Shown piece by piece: positions 23,951 to 36,700 of a stretch of DNA of 64,000 bases; within the stretch, counting starts at the first letter, position 1, and each line of letters begins with the position of its first letter. The DNA is taken from positions 6,402,970 through 6,466,969 of the forward strand of contig OY811977.1 of assembly GCA_963681505.1 (NCBI GenBank). Direction: 5' to 3'. The DNA comes from Eunapius fragilis (taxonomy: Eukaryota > Porifera > Demospongiae > Spongillida > Spongillidae). Below the pieces are notes generated by a model. It saw nothing but the letters and a program-made list of their open reading frames with translations. It made no database searches and was not told the origin of the DNA. The position numbers and the translations under genes were made by a program.

Positions 23951-24976
23951 CATACATACATATGAGGGGCAAGTGGGTGTGCAAAGGATTGTGAGCCTTT
24001 GCCATCCGACCAGTAGCAGAGTAATGGGCCTGATCATGGCGTACATAATAGTGGACAGCAGCGCTGTGCCTACATCCAAGTTCCATGATGGTACAGCACA
24101 ATATTCCAGCCTTGGCAGTGGTTGTGGCTGTCCCAATCCTAAATCTGTGGGGGTATAAAGAGAGCTGGATTGAGACCCAGTGGTTTATGGTGGAACTGAA
24201 GTATGCAGGGGATTTTCTTCAGGATAACCAGGTCATACTTTTAACAAAATACAAGCATTTACCGAGTAGTCCAGCTCTCCAGGTAGTGTTGCATAGTTTT
24301 GCATTGCCCTGATAGGGTACCGGAGTCCTCACTGCATCCCAAAGTGATGACTAAGTAAGCCTTTAATGGATATGTTTTGATGTTCTGCCAAGAAGTGCTG
24401 CGATGTAAGGGATGGGGACTATAAGCTCACAGACACAAAAGCAAAGGAAGTTTAAAGAGATGGCAGCCATGAAGCATGAGCCTGTCATGCCATGGGATGG
24501 TTGAGTCAAGTTCCAGTTGTTCCAACCAGTCAGTTGTCCGCCCTGTGGACGAGAAAAAATACATCTCACATCCACACATACAGACTGTCCATTCACATAC
24601 TGTACCATCCATAATCACAAACTGTTCAATCCATAATCACACACTGTTCAAGTGCACACTGTTCAGCCTACACATACCTTTCTCACACACGTGTATGCCA
24701 CACCGACCATATGCGCTATGCGTGTACTACTTCATAAATGGTGCACATGAGGAAATATGAGTAATAGTAGTTAATGTGGGCTTGATGTCCTGAAAATGCT
24801 GCTGCGTGACTACAACCTGTAGTAAACCTTACAATACTGACCATGCAGTATTATGTGTGTTAATTTTTGTGATGTAACAATGTGTATTATTGCAGACTGT
24901 TTGTGGATGAACAGTGTGCGTATATGAAAATCTGAAAAAATTGTTAAGCCTTCTCACACAACACTGTTCATTTCAA

Positions 24977-25012
24977 ACACACACACACACACCACACACA
25001 CACACACACATG
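24977..25012 (+). repeat. CA dinucleotide microsatellite
   Basis: Short (CA)n tract with one interruption, expanded relative to the matching place in copy 1 (about 10,597-10,612). Confidence 0.85.
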
Positions 25013-26170
25013 CACAAAAACATGCACAGTTCAGTCTACACATACAGCCATGCTCTCTCCCATACACACGTATGCCACACCGACCATAAGCACTATCATA
25101 AATTTACGCATCAGGAAGCACTAGTAATGGAGTACGGAAAAGGGTGTATAGTAAACCTCACAATAACAATATTTTCAGATATTCATACACGCACACTGTT
25201 CAGTCCATGCATGCACAATGCTCAGACCACAAACAGTCCGCACTAACACACATTGCTCAGTCCACATCATACAAACACACGGCACACTGCATAGTGAAGT
25301 AAATTCAAACACACTGTTTATTCCACATGCACACAAACTGTTCAGTTTAAACACACTCACATACGCACAGACATACACACAGCTAAAGAGATATAGCGAG
25401 TACACCATTTTCATACAGAGCGCCTCAAGATAACGTATAAAAAACGAGTAGTGCCAGGGATGGAATTCAAGATTTCTCAACCAGCGCTAGAAGTACTGTG
25501 TGAATCAAGGGACATTGTAAGCCAAACCAGCCTGGCCGCGTTGTTAATCTTTACCTGTACATACATAATTAGGCCTATCAGGCAGCTTACCACACTAGTC
25601 AAATGCACATATACATTGCTAGGCATACACAATGACTTTCGGGGGTGCGGTGTAAAAAGCTAGGTCGGTACTCTATATCGGTCTGTGACCCAAAAGCTCC
25701 TTTATGGGGTTTATACTCTTTCATATCAGCTGAGGTAAGGTGCCGAGAGTTGGGACATTAATCCCAAGATTATCGCACAATAAAACATGCACACGGAAAG
25801 GTATATACTCAAATCAAACAGATTCATATAAATGTTTTCGGGTTCTTATTTTTCCAACCATTATGCTTTATGTGAACGTACATTTTAGTGTCTAACCTAT
25901 GCGGGGTACCAATATGTTGTATACAAGGTCGACCCGATACCCCATGCATAGTGTTCCAAACGGCCCATCTTACGAAGCGCATAATAATATTTTCCTGAAC
26001 AGCGAGTTTCTTGCATGCTAGTTGGTTGCTTTATCTAGAAACTGTAAGTCATTTTTCAGAACACATGAGCTAGAAAGCCAAATCAAATCTTCCCAAGAAA
26101 CGCCCTATTCCAATTTGAAAGATTTCAATGCTTCTATAGCATTCACTTGACAACTATAGCGCTACGAAAT

Positions 26171-26178
26171 TATAAAAG
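26171..26178 (+). promoter_or_regulatory. TATA box of the secreted-protein gene, copy 2
   Basis: TATAAAAG at the position equivalent to 11,884, 67 bases before the ATG at 26,238; the flanks are nearly identical. Confidence 0.65.
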
Positions 26179-26237
26179 AGGGTTCCCAGCTAAGGTGCAT
26201 CAATTCATATATAAATATACAGACGTGAAGATTTGAG

Positions 26238-26568
26238 ATGAGGAAGAGTCTCTTGGTTTTCAGTTGCATCCTGGCTGTACTTCAGTTCGTATCCACACTT
26301 CCAGCGCTAGACTCGAAAGCACTGACTCCCTCCCAAGACTTCAATCCCAACTGTGAACACGGAATACGCAATGCTGTTGTACGATCTAATGGGCTTGCTC
26401 CATGTCAAAATGGGATTAACTTGGACCTTCTGTCGTACGCTAGGGCAATGCTTTGCGAATATCCAGAGAAATTTACTTCCATAACCATTGAGTGCAATTT
26501 TTGCACCACAATTACTTTTAGAGGAAAATGGACGGCGAATGTTGCGGTGTGCAAGGTTGGTACAACTG
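26238..26568 (+). CDS. First coding exon of a secreted cysteine-containing protein, copy 2
   Basis: Paralogue of the exon at 11,949. The signal peptide is identical at the amino-acid level and the strong GTAAGT donor is kept. The mature part keeps all six cysteines but differs in the TDPN/FNPN segment, carries an in-frame insertion just before CQNG, and has D/N, V/L, E/D, V/F and A/T changes elsewhere. Frame, splice site and cysteines are maintained despite this divergence, which favours a functional protein. Family not recognised; downstream exons unresolved. Confidence 0.7.
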
Positions 26569-27117
26569 GTAAGTTTTTAAAATTAATAATAGCTTTCTTG
26601 CATTTATTAAATTAAAATAAATTATAATTATTGTATGGGTCAGTTCATGTCAACTATAAATGGTTCACTATTAAATGACAATCTCCCGGATATGTATGAA
26701 AATCCATATATTTTCGCAATTGTACAACCCGTTTTTCTCTAATTAAACCGATTTTGAGGCTCTTCTGAGCTATTAATAAATATAGCTGCGGGATTCCATG
26801 TCAAATTTGACGAGCTTAAAAGTAAAATTCTAACTAGATGGGTTGGCGAACTTTGAGGTATGCACGGCAGCCAAAACAGCTGCTGCGACAAAGTGGCGTG
26901 CGTAGAAAAAATGTTGTGGGAACAGCATTTGAATGGAAGCGTTAATTTTGCTGAAATATACAATAAAGGTTACAAAAACAGAAGCCCAATTGGCTAGATA
27001 TGTAATCAAGGCAGTGAATAGGGAAGGGATCTCATTTTCCAGGCAGCAAAGTTGATCGACGCATGCTATTGAAATGCACGTGACATGCAGAGCATACAGA
27101 ATCATTTAAAAAAATAG

Positions 27118-27536
27118 AAATCGGTGTTACGAGGCTCTATACCTCATGGGGTTCAAAACCGCAAGATCTTCAAATAGGGGTGTTCAGATTTGGAGTGTAG
27201 GTAGAGGGACACTGTCCTTATTGGAATTGTAAGTATCTTCGTTCGTTACTGAGATATATAGCTGTGCATATGCATGTGCACGGTTTCCTGCTCGATTCGC
27301 GCCAATAATTTTATAATGCATTCAATGTTTAGAGACGGTGCCTAAATCATTGGCGCGAATCGAGCCGAAAACCGCGCACGCATCTTTGAACAGCCCTATC
27401 TCCGTAACATATGAAGTAAAAATTGCGACAAGACCACTCCTAATTTGAAGCGATTTGAACTCTCCTATTTGAATTTGAAGATGTGGTGATTTTGAACCCC
27501 GTGGGGTATCGATCTCGAAACCTCAGTACCCGTTAG
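27118..27536. mobile_element. Foldback element of about 0.4 kb, copy 2
   Basis: Same foldback as 12,823-13,230 at the equivalent position, with the inner arms CGATTCGCGCC and GGCGCGAATCG intact. Confidence 0.75.
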
Positions 27537-27795
27537 TGCAAGACACAAATAATATGTTGGAAATAGCAATATGAAGTTAATGGCATTAGCAGTTCTGAAT
27601 ATACACGCAGAGTTTACATCAAATCCACAAATATTATGACCAAAATCTCATATAATAATCGGAACATTCCATATATAGACATGAACACAATAGTGCCACA
27701 TGCAAGCAGGCATTGATTTATTGATGAGTGCATGCATCATGAAGACGTTATAGTCACGTGCCGTTGTCCCCTTCAAAGGTCGCTATTGTATCACA

Positions 27796-27996
27796 ATGAA
27801 CAACATGATGAACTGCCTCCCTAAGGATGAGTACTTGGACTTTCCCATTGAGCTACCAGTGATCGACCTCCTAGACGGCAGACATCATACCGCTGTGGTT
27901 CCGTTTGCCGTCACCGTTCCTGTAAATCACGCTGCTTGTTTCACCGTGGACCCAGAAAAATTGAAGATAAATAGATGCAGCTTAAATCGCCCGTAA
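27796..27996 (+). CDS. Conserved 66-codon ORF, possible terminal exon, copy 2
   Basis: Identical in nucleotide sequence to 13,491-13,691. Identity in the flanks as well means the conservation may come from gene conversion rather than selection on the protein. Unknown family; its link to the secreted-protein exon upstream is unproven. Confidence 0.4.
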   Translation: MNNMMNCLPKDEYLDFPIELPVIDLLDGRHHTAVVPFAVTVPVNHAACFTVDPEKLKINRCSLNRP

Positions 27997-28738
27997 ACAT
28001 TCACTCAAGAACATGCATTGCGCTGTGGTAGAAATGATTTTGTTAAATTTGTCTCCTTATAGTACTGATTGAAGGATTCATTTATTACGTCATTTGTTCA
28101 CTGTCGTTTAATACGCCCGCCATGTAACGCCAACGCGGAGCATGTCTTTTTAAGACAAGGAAATAGAATTTTTCATAGAGAAATGGATTAGTATAAAGTG
28201 CATGGGAGGAATAGCGTAAGGGATCATAACACAGGGGGGAAAACCAGTCGAATCAATTTTGACATGTAAATAAAAACATAGAAATTTGACTGGAAAATTG
28301 AAATAGGCCTTTGTTTAGTACACTCGCATTATAATAGTGCCACGTACCGCTGTTTCATGATCATACCATTGAAACGTGTTTCAAAAAAACCTACGCCCAG
28401 AAATTTCCCGCGTGCGCTTAGTAACGCAACATTGCAATTAAACAAAGTTGGAATGTGCTCAACCCCTTCGAAAAACAACAAGTGACAAGAACAGCAGTGC
28501 AATTTTGCTCATATACAACCAGTGCCCTATTTGCATTTGTTCCAAAAAATGCCACGATCATAGTGTAAACAACTAGAACACTACGCGCGGAAAGACAGAA
28601 GCACTCCTCGCGGAACGTTGTGTACTCAGAGCGGTTAGGGTGAGAGAAGGGGTGATGGAATAGGGAGGAGGAATTACGGAGGGGGAGAAGGAAGAAGTAT
28701 AGATGTAAGGATACATGTATGTGACATGCAATATATCA

Positions 28739-29016
28739 CAAGTAAAGAAAAAAAATTCTCTAACGAAAAAGTCAGTGAGATATAGGAATTGAAGGCAAGG
28801 TGGTGTATAAAGGAAGGGAACAAGGTTTTGGGAAAAGAAAGATGAGACAAAAAAGCATTCATTTTGGTTCTGGTACATTTATACGTGCTAAATATAGGAT
28901 TCATGTCTCATCTTTCTTTTCCCAAAACCTTGTTCCCTTCCGCTTTTGCTCACCACCTTTCCTTCAATTCGTATATCCCACTATCCTTCTCGTTAGAGAA
29001 TGTTCTTCTTTACTTG
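28739..29016. mobile_element. 278-bp palindromic hairpin MITE, copy 2
   Basis: Same length and ends as 14,441-14,718. The hairpin is well preserved in both copies, so it was in place before the segmental duplication. Confidence 0.85.
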
Positions 29017-29496
29017 TTTCCTATACTCTTTGAGCTTCCAATGAGGCAAAATGTATCAGTGGTGCGAGCTTCTAATCACTACGAACAGAACTCTGACGAG
29101 ATACGAGCTACATATGCCCGCTCTATTTCAGGATCTGATTTCACTGTGCTACAAGTTGGATATACGATAGTGTATACTCTGCGTATATGCTAAATATACA
29201 TATGAATATACACATGCTATACGCAAAGAATACGCATTGGTATATTTTGCGGATAGAACCAGAATCTCATGTCGTATATTTTGCGTATACTCGATACTAT
29301 CACGTGCGCTTATTATGGGTTTGCTAACATATGTCTCCGTGCACCATGTCCGCTTCCGTACTCAGCACATATTTGGAAACGTCTCCGAATCTGTTCACTG
29401 TATACTAGCTTGTTTCTATTTGTGTACTCATGATCAAATTTATAATAAAATTATCAATACAATCGATAAAAGAAAACATAAAATGCGTTATAACGT

Positions 29497-29739
29497 TCAA
29501 GCTTTCTCTCGAATCATCCAGGGTTGTGCAGTTGGTGGACTGGATGCGTCTAAGAGCGGTCCATCAACTCTCTGCTTCTATGGATGGAGCCTCGAGTTGC
29601 TGGTTCCTTTTATTCGTTCATCCAAGTCATCAATCAAGTCATTTAGCGTGTCAGAACGTCACAACGGACGGCGACGTTGTAGAGTTTGAGCGTTCTGGTC
29701 GTCGCTCTCCTCTTCTGACATCATTGTAGGCTTGATGTC
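29497..29739 (-). pseudogene. C-terminal remnant of an element-encoded protein
   Basis: On the minus strand one frame reads DIKPTMMSEEESDD, an arginine patch, a stop, RSDTLNDLIDDLDER, another stop, and finally PPTAQPWMIREKA before a terminal stop. This acidic MSEEE block, RS..LN.LI..LD and PP...W end matches a C-terminal pattern I recall from many uncharacterised, probably transposon-encoded proteins of sponges and cnidarians. Two in-frame stops show decay. Its place inside the CACTG element suggests it is an accessory or transposase-associated product. Confidence 0.45.
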
Positions 29740-30095
29740 CCCCATAACTGCTTCTCTTCTTCTATCAGCATTTGGCACCCTTTCTCCCACAACTACGCCA
29801 CAATAGCCTTTCTTCTGTCTGCATAACAAACCTTTTTACCAAATGCTACAGCAGGAAAAGAGCATAACAAGACATAGGTAGGACGTGCGCTGTTGAGCTT
29901 AATAGCCTTCAATTACCCTGCATGCATGAGTTCGCTTGTACCACCTAGTAAAAGGAGGATATGGTAGTAGGGTGAATAAATAGGATTATGAAGGCTCTAC
30001 CTTTAACTGTAGCGACAATAGCGTGAAGGTCTTCATCGAACTCTGCCGCGATACATGGTCGTGATTGCGTTAGAAAAAAGCGCACAATCGCTTAC

Positions 30096-30490
30096 CTTTC
30101 ATCAAGCCGAACTGAAGTGCTGTCCTTCCTTCTGACTGCTAGAATTCTGAAATATGCCTTACCTATATTTCAGTGGGGCTTCCACCATATCCTTGCGATG
30201 CAATACAGCTTCATCGATGTGTCTTAGTATATCAGCGACGACTTGCTATTCCATGGCCGGTGAACTTACCTGAAATCCAAGTCCGCGGACGCTGCGCTGT
30301 CCTGGCAATTTGCCGGGTGAGGCATCGTCAAAATGTCTTGGCATAAACAAAATGGTTTACGAACTATGAACATCTCTATATACTTTTGGACTAACCTGAC
30401 GTCCGTCATCCAGTTCTTTCTGGTGTGCTGGCAGCTGCCTGATATCCCTGTGACCTCGATCGCCCACTCCGCGTGGTAGTTTGGCGCCAA
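30096..30490 (-). other. Minus-strand splice-bounded blocks of uncertain status
   Basis: Four short open blocks (30,490-30,396; 30,336-30,270; 30,245-30,163; 30,146-30,096) are bounded by AG/GT sites in compatible phases and read plausibly, for example SPGKLPGQRSVRGLGFQ. The gaps are 59, 24 and 16 nt; the last two are too short for normal introns, so the model may reflect deletion or chance. They would lie upstream of the remnant at 29,497. Confidence 0.3.
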
Positions 30491-31790
30491 ATTACTAGTA
30501 CACTTGTAATTAATCTAATAAGTTTATAAACGTAGACTACATGTATGACAAATGTCGTTTCAAACTTTCAATTCACTAGATAGTTTTACTATCTATGGTA
30601 TTACGTATGTGTGGGGCTTGTGAAGTGCACTAATATTCACGGTAATCCACTTCTGAAGAAACGCGTAGCTGGGTTTGCTAGACTATTTTGTAGTATGAGA
30701 TTAGCATGCATCGTGCTATTTGTGTTCTGATTGGTAAGACGCTCGGTAGCCGGTTGAAGTTGTGAAGGGTATTCCAGTGTCACGTAACCACAATGAGCAG
30801 CTCAGCTTTCCCATGATGATATATGTATATAATCTATGGCACAAGGTGGGGGCGTGGCATAATAACAAATACAGCCGTCTATATAAGTTCGATCAGATGC
30901 ATAGCTCCTCAAAATGCTTTCTATGCACCGTCACATGGTCTAGAGCCACAAGTGTATGTTGTATGCATCTATACTTGTACATGATCAGCCGCTAATAGGT
31001 ATTAATCATGCACTGAACAAAACATTAATGTGCATGCATTGCATATTATTACTATTAATATTGGTATTTTATGTTTATGAATCTTACAACTGCATCATGT
31101 AGGATGCAAACCTTGAGGTGTTGTTCTAACTGTGCCGGCATTAATTCATAATTCGATACATGCGAAATGAATGCACGCGCGTTCTTAATTTTTATACATG
31201 ATTCAATCCGATATGTGCTATGTGAGAGAGCTGTGATAATCATGACCCAAGTAGAAAGTCATTCAGAACTGCTGCTTCTATGTTTATGCATACTTATCAC
31301 ATGGTATACGCATTGAAACATGCTTTGTTGGGAGGCATTCAGGTGTTAATCCTGGGTACCCGATCGCGAGCCCCTTTTCCTTTTGCATGTGATGATCATG
31401 ACCCATGTAGAAAGCCATTCTGAACTGTTTCCCCTATGTTTACACATACCTATTACATGGTATACCCATTGAAACATGATTGGTTGGGATGTTAATATTT
31501 ATAATTGATGTTCCATTAACTCTCATTTTGGTCTTTCTCAGGGACTGTAGGTTTATACTGAGGTGTTCACATCTTTATATTAGGCTGTTCTAAGTGTTGA
31601 AGGTCGTAACAATCTCATTGCAATGTCCATGAACCATGTGATGGTAATGACCACGATACTAAAGTTACACATGTGTTAATCAATATGTACATATATACAC
31701 GCATGTGCTGATGTACAATGATGATGGTCTGGTGTCAATAGTGGTGTGATGTCAAAGCTTCCTTGCCCTTTAAAGTAGCCAGCCATGATG
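30491..31790. other. Interior of the CACTG element, no gene seen
   Basis: AT-rich sequence. Two related blocks near 31,240-31,330 and 31,395-31,480 (GATCATGACCCA.GTAGAAAG.CATTC) form a diverged direct repeat. No domain recognised. Confidence 0.55.
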
Positions 31791-32700
31791 TCCTGAATTG
31801 AGACAGAATTTAGGGCTCAATTCCACATTTGAACAGAAACACTATGACTCACGTGGCGGTAACGCCCACTTCCGGTCACAGGCACATCTTGGGGATGGGT
31901 CACTCTCTTCACCCTGCAATGTGGACTGTCGTGGTGACATGCTGCTCTGAATTGTGACAGAATTTAGAGCTCAATTTCACATTTTAACAGAGACACTATG
32001 ACTCACGTGGCGGTAACGCCCACTTCCGGTCACAGGCTCATCTTGGGGGTGGGTCACTCTCTGCACCCTGCAATGTGGACTGTTGTGGTGACATGCTGCT
32101 CTGAATTGTGACAGAATTTAGAGCTCAATTTCACATTTTAACAGAGACACTATGACTCACGTGGCGGTAACGCCCACTTCCGGTCACAGGCTCATCTTGG
32201 GGGTGGGTCACTCTCTTCACCCTGCAATGGTCACAGGCTCATCTTGGGGGTGGGTCACTCTCTGCACCCTGCAATGTGGACTGTTGTGGTGACATGCTGC
32301 TCTGAATTGTGACAGAATTTAGAGCTCAATTTCACATTTTAACAGAGACACTATGACTCACGTGGCGGTAACGCCCACTTCCGGTCACAGGCTCATCTTG
32401 GGGGTGGGTCACTCTCTTCACCCTGCAATGGTCACAGGCTCATCTTGGGGGTGGGTCACTCTCTTCACCCTGCAATGTGGACTGTCGTGGTGACATGCTG
32501 CTCTGAATTGTGACAGAATTTAGAGCTCAATTTCACATTTTAACAGAGACACTATGACTCACGTGGCGGTAACGCCCACTTCCGGTCACAGGCTCATCTT
32601 GGGGGTGGGTCACTCTCTTCACCCTGCAATGTGGACTGTCGTGGTGACATGCTGCTCTGAATTGTGACAGAATTTAGAGCTCAATTTCACATTTTGAATG
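31790..32700 (+). repeat. Minisatellite with 154- and 201-bp periods
   Basis: The block ACTCACGTGGCGGTAACGCC recurs at 31,847, 32,001, 32,155, 32,356 and 32,557. The first two spacings are 154 bp; the last two are 201 bp because a 47-bp piece (GTCACAGGCTCATCTTGG to CCTGCAATG) is itself duplicated. CACGTG and TGACTCA-like motifs recur in each unit. Confidence 0.9.
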
Positions 32701-33118
32701 TGAACGTGAAGCAAACCACTCATACCCATCAGTCACTTGACCCCTACCATTGGGGTGGGAGCTTAAACAGCAAACCTTGCATCACATACACTTGAATGTG
32801 CAGACATGAAAGTTTGTCATTAGAAGCAAACCACTCACCTGAGATAGCTATACCCATCAGTGTCACCATCAGACAGTCACATCCCCATTAGAGTCACATG
32901 ACCTCTACTTGACCGGGTGACAACTCTGACCAATTTATACACCAAACCATGTGTCACATATCTACACAGATAGACATGAAAGGTTGTAAATTGCATTATT
33001 AAAAGCAAACCACTCACTTTAGATAGCCACACCCATCAGAGTCACATGACTCTTAGGAGACAATTGGGGTGACAACTCGACCAATTTGAAGCATATACAC
33101 CAAACCTAGCCAGGAGAT

Positions 33119-33149
<31 letters not shown>
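33119..33149 (+). repeat. 31-base G homopolymer
   Basis: Inside the CACTG element; a 17-base C run follows at 33,236-33,252 and could pair with it in single-stranded DNA. Confidence 0.9.
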
Positions 33150-33151
<2 letters not shown>

Positions 33152-34216
33152 GTTGGGTCGGGTCGGTCGAACGACCCCCTCCCGACGACTACCATCCACT
33201 ACAAGTTATATATAGAAATGGACGGACCTGAAGAGCCCCCCCCCCCCCCCCCTCCATTGGCCCAGTTGTGAATCCACCGCTCGCTATAAGTCGAGTCCCA
33301 AACAGAACGATGTCGACACCCCGGCCACTTTCAAGTGGCTGGCTATGTATGATCCTGCATTGTCCGAATCGAATATTACGCATATGGTCCCACTACAGCT
33401 TATAATTCTGGCATCAAAACTATCCTATTTTAACTGATCACATACCTTGTAAATTTGAAGGTATAGGTATTTGAATTTAAACCATCAAAACAGTTAGAGG
33501 GTTATTAAGAAATTTAATGTTTTAGATTTGATAATTCATATCTACGTGGATATCGAGCATACTGCCTACGACTCGCGCTACGAGTCTTCATACGATTCTT
33601 GATATTTGCCTCTTGATCCAAGTCTATAGAGGCGTTCCCATGCTGGCAACTACCAATTCCTTTAATACCGACTACGAATCCGATCCATAAAGTTTTTATT
33701 GACCACAATGCTCTACGTTCGAAATCACATTGGAAACATACATCCATACATTCTTGATCGAGAGGTTCAAACTTATAATCTGAAGAGTCATATCAAAGTC
33801 ATTTCTATTTTTACGTAAGTTATCTAATTTGCAAATTCATTGTGGTTTGCGTATTCTTAATACTTCGAGAATACGCGCAATGAATAATTGTCACCTGTGG
33901 ATTCTTAAAATATACCAGGTGGATATTCGTAATATACACTACCCTTGGTATATTGATGGTATACGCAAAATATACGCAAAAATATACGCTATCGTATACT
34001 ACGTTTTTTGCACAGTGTTTGTAGCTGTCGCGAGCAGACGCCTGCTTTTGTTCATGATCAGCATACATTGTACCGAACCCTGGTGGACTATTACTCATCG
34101 TCTCGATTTTGGAGATTTCCTCTCGTCGTATAGCTCTCCACTTTTGTTGCGTTCTTACGATACCAACTTCGCTAGCCGAAAGTGTTGCCAAATAAAGTCC
34201 CACCTGTTCATAAACG

Positions 34217-34503
34217 TTGTACAGTTCTAATTATGCCAGAATGACATTGCCATGGGAAAGCTTTAATATAGAAATCATATTACGTAATGATTACGTATAT
34301 CAGTTTCTGATACCTGAAGATGCCCTTTCAGGAGATTCTAAAGCGATTCGTAAAACCCTTCCTATCCCGAGTTTTACTCTCCAGAGAAGAATTCGAAGAC
34401 GACAAAGAAGAATTGGCCTGGGTACGATTTAAAAAAATGCATGAGCTTTTTTGTTCTCTTAAAATAAGCAAGCAGTTTGAAGAGTGGAACAAAACATTAA
34501 AAT
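34217..34503 (+). repeat. Dispersed repeat family fragment, copy 2
   Basis: Counterpart of 15,045-15,450 without the internal duplication. An open frame reads EEFEDDKEELAWV to FEEWNKTLK and a stop, suggesting the C-terminus of an old element protein. Unrecognised. Confidence 0.5.
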
Positions 34504-34763
34504 GACCGTCTTTGCCTTCTGGTTCGATAGCAACAAAGAGGTAAACCATTCGTTCTTGGTATAAGAGTTATACGCGGGTCCCTCCAACTACCACAACTCA
34601 CGAAGTTCAACTTTCCGCCCCCCTTTCTCACCCCAGTCATATAGATTTCACCACAACCCTTGGGGTTTAATGGCATTCCCTGGTTGAACTACTGCACCCC
34701 CAGGGATACACAGGTCCCTTCCCTAACACCATAGACCAATGGCAGTAATTTTATGAACCCTCT

Positions 34764-36230
34764 ATACCGACAACGTTGCCAAAGACCTCAAGGATGTAGC
34801 GGGTTATCATGTCAGGTCAACGAAAGTTGCCTCCCCACTCCTATTTAACTTGTCATCTAAAGGACTATATGTGCATAACGAAAAGCAACGTACGCGTAGG
34901 CGTAGGCCCAGTTAGACCTAGCTAACAGACATATGTCAAGCTTTCGGCAGTTGTCATATATAATTTAGTTGACCACTGTACCAGAACCTGAATGCGGGAG
35001 AGAAACGTACTAGCTAGAACTATACAAATTCGCCTTCTTACACAGTCATGGAGCCAGCTAAGGAATTATTAAAGCTCCCTTCTGTAGGGCACTCTCAGCC
35101 TGTGACTAGTTGGGAGTAGTCCGACTAGCCTGTTGCATGCTGTCTCGATCTCCCGCGCCGGCGCCAAAACAACGTCATAGGATTAATTATTTTGCATGGA
35201 CGGCACTCATACCGCGCCGGTGATACCATAAACCACTAAGAGCCGGCGGAATAAATTCGACCCAGGCAAAAGACGAGGTCCCGTCCAGGGAATGGTGTGC
35301 AGTTTGAGGGCGGGCCACCCTCCCGCACGAAGCATAGATGCTTTTGAAGAAGCGATACGAAACTAACTTCAGAGAAGCTAAGCATTACTATTTTGCTAAA
35401 ATCTACCCAGCCAAATGCTGGGGTTGCCTGACGGGTTCCGCCGGCATGCCATATTGTCACAATGTCATCTAAATGTAATGTAGCCATCATCGTTTTCTTA
35501 GGATATGTTTATTGCCGCAGGTCGTGCATACTTACACGCCCGATGAGGTCATGTACCTCTTTGCATGTCTGTCAGAATGATATTAACGCTAGGAGTCGTT
35601 TGAAAAAGTGACAAGACCCGCCCATACATTAACACTGCCTACGGTATATAGCCATTATACACAGCACCGGTCCGGGTACGTGATGACAAGCTAACGTCAT
35701 ACAGTTCCCAAACACTCTTGATTGAGTTGATAAAATCTCAGAGGAAGGCCGAAAGTTTGGAAAAATCCCCCCCCCCCCCCCCCCACCCCAAAATGAAATA
35801 GGTCATATCTTATGAATGTGCCGTTACTATAGGATGCCTACATACTTGTACAGCTGCTATAAAGTGTGGAACATAACCATTAGATATCAGTTATATAGGC
35901 CATACATCCTTCTTATTCAGCGGTGTGAGCACGAGTAAACGTAACGTAATTTCTTGTGCGCGTGAGCGTCAATTTCTTGACATGGGCCTAATACGGGTGA
36001 TCCGTGCTTATACACGAACAGTGAAGTTTTTAATGCTTGTGTATCCATTTTTTATTCTGTCTTTTCAGTTTGAAATAGCTTCTTTGGGGTGTATAACTTA
36101 TGAGGTTAGTTTATATGAGAACCAATAGTTAAAGAGGCTGTCCCCCAATCAGGTGGTTCAGGATTGATACGCATTCGAGGTATTTGGACTCCTCAGGTGG
36201 AAGCGTTGTTAGAATTAAAAGGTCATTGAC
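34764..36230. other. Duplicated stretch without a recognisable gene, copy 2
   Basis: Counterpart of 17,294-18,780, with an expanded C run near 35,767. The two shared ORFs (35,236-35,490 minus; 35,925-36,128 plus) remain open, but no function can be read from them. Confidence 0.5.
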
Positions 36231-36289
36231 ACAGACGCATCATCACACCTCCACTGAACACCAAAAATCAACTCTGAAATCAGAAGCTC

Positions 36290-36700
36290 TCAAAAAGAAG
36301 AAGCTATACAAAAGGCTGTGGAAGATAGGCTAGGAACATTTACTCCTTTTGTGATATCAGTTGATGGAATTCTCCACAGAGTGGCAAAACATTATCTGAT
36401 ACATGCAGCCAACACCACTGGAAAAATTATGCAGATGTATAGCAAGTGATTTCATATTACATCAGTGCTGCACATGTACATGCTAGACAGAATGGCTCCA
36501 TTAAACACTGTCAATCGGAAACTAGCTCACACATTTTCTGATTGCAGCTTTTTTCATGTACCTGATATCAGTGGATGGAAATTGCCTCAGAGTGGCAAAA
36601 CATTTTCTGAAGCATGTAGCCACCGCCGTGGGAAAAATCATGCAGGTGTCTTAGCAGGTGATTCAGCCAAACAATTAACCCAGTGCTTTCATATGTGATG
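36290..36700 (+). pseudogene. Decayed reverse-transcriptase C-terminal fragment, copy 2
   Basis: Counterpart of 18,830-19,245: EDRLGTFTPFVISVDG, then two RVAKH blocks. It is interrupted by stops and shifts, and carries the same internal duplication, so the duplication is older than the segmental event. Confidence 0.4.

Larger units (their letters stand above)
29142..34017. mobile_element. 4,876-bp CACTG-ended DNA transposon inserted in copy 2
   Basis: The left end CACTGTGCTACAAG and the right end GCACAGTG form TIRs that extend, with gaps, through TATACGATAG.GTATA. A TTT target duplication flanks it (29,139-29,141 and 34,018-34,020). Copy 1 has the unfilled site with a single TTT at 14,841-14,843. 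Both ends are rich in TATACGCA-type subterminal repeats. CACTG/CACTA termini with 3-bp target duplications point to the EnSpm/CACTA group or a Chapaev3-like group. Inside are a broken gene, a minisatellite and G/C homopolymers, but no recognisable DDE transposase, so it is probably non-autonomous. Confidence 0.82.
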
